Shown here: positions 47,801-53,800 of the stretch, one piece after another
How positions within the stretch are numbered: the stretch's first letter is position 1
Layout of the letters: every line of letters begins with the position of its first letter
From: Colias croceus
Taxonomy: Eukaryota; Arthropoda; Insecta; Lepidoptera; Pieridae
Assembly: GCF_905220415.1 (NCBI RefSeq)
Contig: NC_059564.1
Location: 1,686,501 to 1,750,500, forward strand
Reading direction: 5' to 3'
Length of the DNA stretch: 64,000 nucleotides
The notes under the pieces: generated by a model
Databases searched by the model: none
Seen by the model: only the letters and a program-made list of their open reading frames with translations
What the model was told of the DNA's origin: nothing
Position numbers and translations under genes: made by a program

Positions 47801-50800
47801 GAGCCAAATAGCTTTGGTAGCTGGTAACTTCCTAGAAGGCGTCGGTTGGTGAATAGAACAAGTTCCGTCTTGCGCGGGTTCACTGAAAGGTCATATTTGT
47901 TGCACCAGCGCTCAACTATTGATAGAGCTCTCTGTGTAATTTCACAGACAACACTCGTGAACTTACCAGAGATCAGTATTACTAGGTCGTCTGCATATCC
48001 AATGGTATGGAATTTGTTTTTGTTTAGTGTGCTGATCAAGTCGTTTACAACGAGGTTCCACAGGAGCGGTGAAAGAACTCCCCCCTGTGGGCAGCCTCTG
48101 GTGACCAGCACTTTCTTTGTTTTATCCTTGCTAAGTTGTATCTCTCTACTGCCTAGCATGTTTATAATCCATGAGGCTACTGTGGTGTTAACCTCATGCT
48201 GTGATAGGGCGTTTTGTATACTTGAGTAGTGTGTCTTATCGAAAGCTCCCTCAATGTCTACGAAAGTGCCCAGGCACATTGATTTTTCTTGGAGGGCTTC
48301 TTCTATTTTGGACACCACACAGTGTAAGGCCGAATCGGTAGATTTACCATGGCTGTAGGCATGTTGGTTCCGATGTAGTGGAAAACGCACGAGGGCAGTA
48401 TCCCTAATGTGTCTATCACATAGTCGTTCCAGTGTTTTAAGTAAAAAGGATGTGAGGCTGATAGGTCTGTGGGCTTTCGCATCCGTGTAGTCTGTTTTCC
48501 CTGGTTTAGGAATGAAGATAACGTCAACAGTCCTCCAGCCGGTCGGTATATAGCCGTGAGCAAGACTGGATGTCAGAATGGCAGATAGATGAGACGTGAG
48601 TATCGGTCCCCCCCATTGTAGTAAAGCCGGGTATATACCATCTGGACCAGGTGCCTTGTATGCTTGAAAGCTGTCGATTGCCCATTGTACTTTTTCCTTA
48701 CTGACTATGAGCTCAGCAGTACTCCAGTTGTCCTCACATGGTGTGTGGGTTGCTGTATCTTTCCTTTCGTGTCGTTGTATGAATTTGCAGCCGGGGAAGT
48801 GTGCCTGCATCAGAACAGCTTCCGTCTCCGCTGGTGTTTTTGTAAGAGTGTTGTCGCCTTTTTTGATCGATCCCAGCTTGGTCGTATTGCAGCAGGAGAT
48901 GACTTTGCGCACTCTGTTTGCTTGATTACAGGATTCAATGCCATCACAGAATTTCTTCCATCCTGCACTGCTTCTGAATCTTATTTGTCTTTTGTATTCA
49001 GCTTTGTTTTCTTTGTAAGTGTTCCAATCATGGTCGCAGTTAGTGTTCATTGCACGGTTTAGTGATCTTCTGACCAATTGTCTTTGTTTGGCAAGTTCCG
49101 GTCCCCACCAGGATTGCTGTTTGGCACCTGCTGCTTTCGTTACCCGCAGTGGGCAGGCAGTGTTATAGCTGGAAATAATATTTGTAGTTAGTTGCTCTGC
49201 CAGACGTTCTAAATCCGGTATATACATTATTCTATCTGGAAAGCATGCATTCGTAAGGAGGTTTTCAAGATGGGCCCGGTAGAGTGTCCTATCAGTTTTC
49301 CTGGGATTCCTTGTAGGAATGGGTGTAATAGTGTTAACCTGTAGGTTAAAACGAAGCCACCTGTGATCGGAGCAAGAAGCTTCCTTTGACACGTGCCAGT
49401 TGTTGATGCTACCTATGATGCCAGGGGTCGCCAGTGTGAGATCAATAATAGTTCTACATCGGCGAGTGACGAAGGTTGGTTCGGCACCTGTATTGACTAA
49501 ATTAAGACTAGTTGTAAATAAGTATTCAACAAGGTCTCTACCTCTGTTGTTACCTGTAGGCATCCCCCATAGGGGGTGGTGTGCATTGCAGTCTGTGCCA
49601 GCGATAAGCTCCAGACCCTCTCTCGCGCAGTACTCCACCAGCCTGGCAAATTCTCGCGGTGGTGGGCCTTCATCTGCCGGCATGTACGTCGAGGCGATCA
49701 CAATGTTGGGCCTGTGGTTGTTGTCGCCTAGTAGTAGGATGGCGCATACATCCCTAGAACAGAATTCTGTTAGTGCATGCACTTGTAGATTATTAGAGAC
49801 ATATATACAGGATCTGGGTTTATTAGATCCTGTTATGGAAATAATCTTACCTCCGATGTTAGTGAGGCCGTTGATTTTGCCAGAGTTGCTTACCCACGGC
49901 TCTTGGATAAGCACAATGGCCGTAGTGGTTACCTCCAGCCATTTCCTGAGCTGAGCCGTAGCGCTCTGACTGTGCTGGAGGTTTGCTTGAAGAAAGTGGC
50001 ATTCAGATGAGGGGTTCGCCATCATCAGATAGCATCCCCCCTTCTTCCTGACCAAGGGCCAAGCCACCGAACCTTCTGGTGTACTCATCACCACTCTCCG
50101 AATCAGCCGACTCTGGGTCGCCCGAATCTACTGAGAGCAGGATGAGTTCATCGTCAGGCGTCACCTCCATAGGCGCATCAGTTGTATCGCGCGATGTGGA
50201 GGGAGCTGTGGCTTGCTCCTCACTTTCTGTTGTTAAACTAGGCAGTGTTTCAGCCTTGTTTAAGTCAGAATCCGACTTTGCAGACGTGGTCACGTTTTCC
50301 ACCGTTGGTTTGTCCCATTCGGGGGGCCATTCGGTATATTTACCCTTTGGCCCCTGGAACTTAATATAGACCGAGCCAAAGAAGAATCCTAGGCAACGGT
50401 TATGCTCCATGACCGTAGAGACCAAATCCTCCGGTATGCTGACGACAACAAACGTTTCCGCTTCCTGTACCTCAGCCCGAAGGAGCAACCATCGATGTAC
50501 CTGCGCCCAGTCATTGTGGTACCGGAGTTGAAGGCCGACAACCTTCATGTCCTTCCACACGCCTGGGAGCAGGATGCCACAGCGCACTCTACGCGGCACG
50601 TCCGCAAGTCTTCTGACGCAGATTTTGTCACCAGAAGGCAATGTAACCTTCTTGGTGGCTGCTTTGAGCCAATCCACCGTCCTCGCATCGTCGCACCATA
50701 GCTTAAGGACGCCCCCCTTATACATGGGTTTGCCCCTAAATAGGATGCAAGCGTCTCCTTCCCTATAGTTCAGGGCTTCTTGATGAAGCAAGGGTTGGAG

Positions 50801-53800
50801 TGATGCCAGGATGTGGTCGGCTTGTTCTTGGTTAAGGTGACCAGTTGGTGTGTCAGATGTTATCGCCACAATTAGATCACCCTTAACTGCGTCCGCATAA
50901 CTCGCGGTCTGGACAGCCCGGGACTCATTAAGGCATGGCTTCTTTTTCGCCCCTCTCGGTGATATAGTATCATCGAGACGCGATCGTTTAGAGCCAGCAG
51001 AGTCTCTCGAGCTTGTCTGAACGGGTTTTGAATGCCGTTTTGGCCCTAGTCCGGAGCCCGTAGCAGCGGCAGCTGAACCGCTCATAGCCGCGGGCACATT
51101 CGGATTTGGGCTAGTTTTATCCAATTCGGATTGTAGTTTGTGACGAGCCATTAATTTGCGTCGTCGTTTACTGCTCAATCGGTTTTTTGTCGTACCGTCG
51201 CTCGAGTTGGAGGTCCGCTTCCCTGGTGGGTCGCTTTCCTGGTGTTTCCCAACTGGTGCATTTTTTCCTTTGCGACTCTGTTGGGGAACAATGGTCCAGT
51301 CCGAGGACAGATCGCCACCGGCCGATGACTGGGGGCGACACGACTCAGGCCCCGCAGGAGATTCCTCCCCTGCAGGGTCGAGGGTCCCCCGCAGTCCAAC
51401 CATCGGCGCCGTGGAGACAACCAAATTTGTAGGGGGGCGGGAGCGTGATTGCATCTCAGTTACACCCACTAATGGATTCCCTTCAACCAGTTCCATCGGG
51501 CCCATCAGGCATTCTGAGGTCCCTCCGTGCGTGGTCGTCGGTGCACCGTCTGGTCGCAACTTTGACACAGCAGCTCGTTCCGCTGTAGGATTTGGTGCTG
51601 TTGTAGGGGGGCGGGAGCACGATTGCATCTCGGTCACACCCAACGCCGGATTCCCTTCAACCAATTCCATCGGTCCCGTCAGATATTCTGAGGTCCCTCT
51701 GTTCATGGTCGTCGGTGCACCGGCTGGTCGCGACACTGACGCATCAGCTCGTTCCGCTGTCGGTTTTTGTGAGTTATGTTTTGTTGCGCTACTCATCTTG
51801 TACACCACGTCAGCCGAGGCTTCAGTGTAGCTCAGCGGAGAAGCGCACGCTGAGCTGGCCAACTTTTTGGGTTTCCCCTTAGGATGGCCGTGTTTTGAAC
51901 GAGGCCCCGCCTCAGCCTCAGGTCGGCAACACAAGCCCGAGGGTGGTCGCGTTGCTTTGGCCGAAGCAGAGCCCCGTCCCAGATTCGCAGGCTTCGGTCC
52001 CTTGGGTTTCCCCAGGGGCCCAGCGCCTGAAGCGTTATTCGGTCCAGCAGTTTTTGGCACAGAGGAGGCCTGGGATCCCACCTCCTCAGTGACGGTTTCT
52101 ATATGCAAGTTTTTGCCCCCCCCAGAATACGTGGGGCTGCCTGAGTCCAACTCAGGGAGGGATTCTCCACCCTTGGTGGTACCCTCCTGGGGTAGTTCCT
52201 TTTTAAAACTTGCTTCCATACTTCTCCACCTATCCCCTCCAGTTTGCAGTACGCCTGCCGGGTTAAACCCGCCAGCCGCTATCTAGGGCTGGGCCCTTTC
52301 GGCTCCACAGCGGCCTCATCGGCCCCAACCCCAGTACTAGGTGATGCTGCGCACATACCATCACCTAGGAGTATTATTTAGTAGCCCTCCGGCCAGTGTG
52401 TCACTCGGTTGGCACCACCCGGGGGGCACGTGTAGGGCAGGCCTAATATAATTAGGTGGTTTAAACCTACGGACGCGAGTGACGCCGCCAAACCCCAAAA
52501 AAAAGCTTTGTAGTAATAAAATATTTAAAATATTATAAATAAAAAAATAATTATTATCAGAATCGAAGGTTCAACTACATATCAACTTATATTAGATTGT
52601 TATAGTAATCAAACAAAATCCAATTCGAACGACCAAATCTAATAACTGCAAATCAACAATCCGGCTCGAAATACCAATTACTTACTTTCATGCAATTTAC
52701 TAACATTTATATCTTACATCAATTCATAATTATTATATTGTTAGACGTAACTTTTGATTTAATATTTTTTTTGGATGAATAGTTGCCACTATTTCCTGTC
52801 AAAACATGTTTAGCTGTTGAAAACTATAAATTGCCGCTTTCCTTTGGCTCGGCGCGCATTCGTACGAATCGTGCCCGGAGTTTGTTTATACGATGTTTGA
52901 CCCAACTACCCTCACTTTGCTAATAGTCGTTGACTTGCTGCGGTTTGTTATCAACTACCTACATCAATTAGGTAGCTGTGTAGAATCGCAGTATATTCTT
53001 ATTACATTCAAACTAATATTTAACCCGGCCCTCGCGTGTTATTTCTTATAATATCATTATATATTATTTCATTTTTTTTGTTTGTTAAACATTTTTATTT
53101 TTTATTTTTCTTATTGGCATTTCTTGAATATTCTTTGGAAGAGGGCGCTGGCTCCTGACATACAGGTTTTTACCTAGTTTGGGAGTCAGAGACTTCACAT
53201 TATTTCGAAATGTATAATTATTGTCAATAAAGAATTTTTTTTATTTTTTATTTTATTATATTAATTTTTAAATCGGGCTCGAAGGACCAAATATCTAATG
53301 TAATGAATGTTATTAACGCTTATTTTATTTTAATGCTTAAAATATAATTTATGTTTTCTAGCTGCCAATGACGACTCGTCGCTCGCGAGTTCAGCCAGTG
53401 AGAGTGAAGAGGAGAAGGAGGTAGCGAATCTCGATGGGGACGCTGGTGAGTATGGAACGGCTGTGTTTGTTTTGATGAGATTTTTGTATTAAATTGAAAT
53501 TTTGACTTGAAAGAATGACTATTCAGATATTATAAATATGATTGAGATAAAGAACAGAGTATTTATAATGGTTTATAAATTGAGGAGTTTTAAATGTAAA
53601 TATTATGAAGAATGGAGTCCGTATATACTTTTTAGGTTGATTAATATAAAAAATAACATTTTATTTAATTTGATTGAATGTAAACAATATCATCTTTGAT
53701 AAATAATTAATAAGCCATGTGTGGCTTTTACATGTTCAAAAAACTTATTATATAATCACTCGTTATTGTTTTAATTGCTAAGTAAAGTACTGCTAAATTC

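Larger units (their letters stand above)
46289..52519 (-). mobile_element. Full-length I-clade non-LTR retrotransposon with 17-bp target duplication
   Basis: It includes the target duplication AAGCTTTGTAGTAATAA on both sides (46289-46305 and 52503-52519). Reading the minus strand there is a 5' UTR of about 280 bp, ORF1 (52219-50003), ORF2 (50025-46387) and a short 3' UTR of about 70 bp ending in TTATTATTATTATT, a TAA-type tail like that of I elements. All ORFs are intact, so it is young. It lies in the intron between Lunapark exons 7 and 8. Confidence 0.9.

Noticed and set aside
51156..52286. Plus-strand frames of 139-224 codons opposite LINE ORF1
   Set aside because: Antisense shadows of a GC-rich disordered ORF1; no independent start context.
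52220..52502. HDV-like self-cleaving ribozyme at the LINE 5' end
   Set aside because: I looked for the nested P1/P2/P3 pairing expected of LINE 5' ribozymes and could not find it by eye. A structure search (e.g. an HDV descriptor) would settle it.
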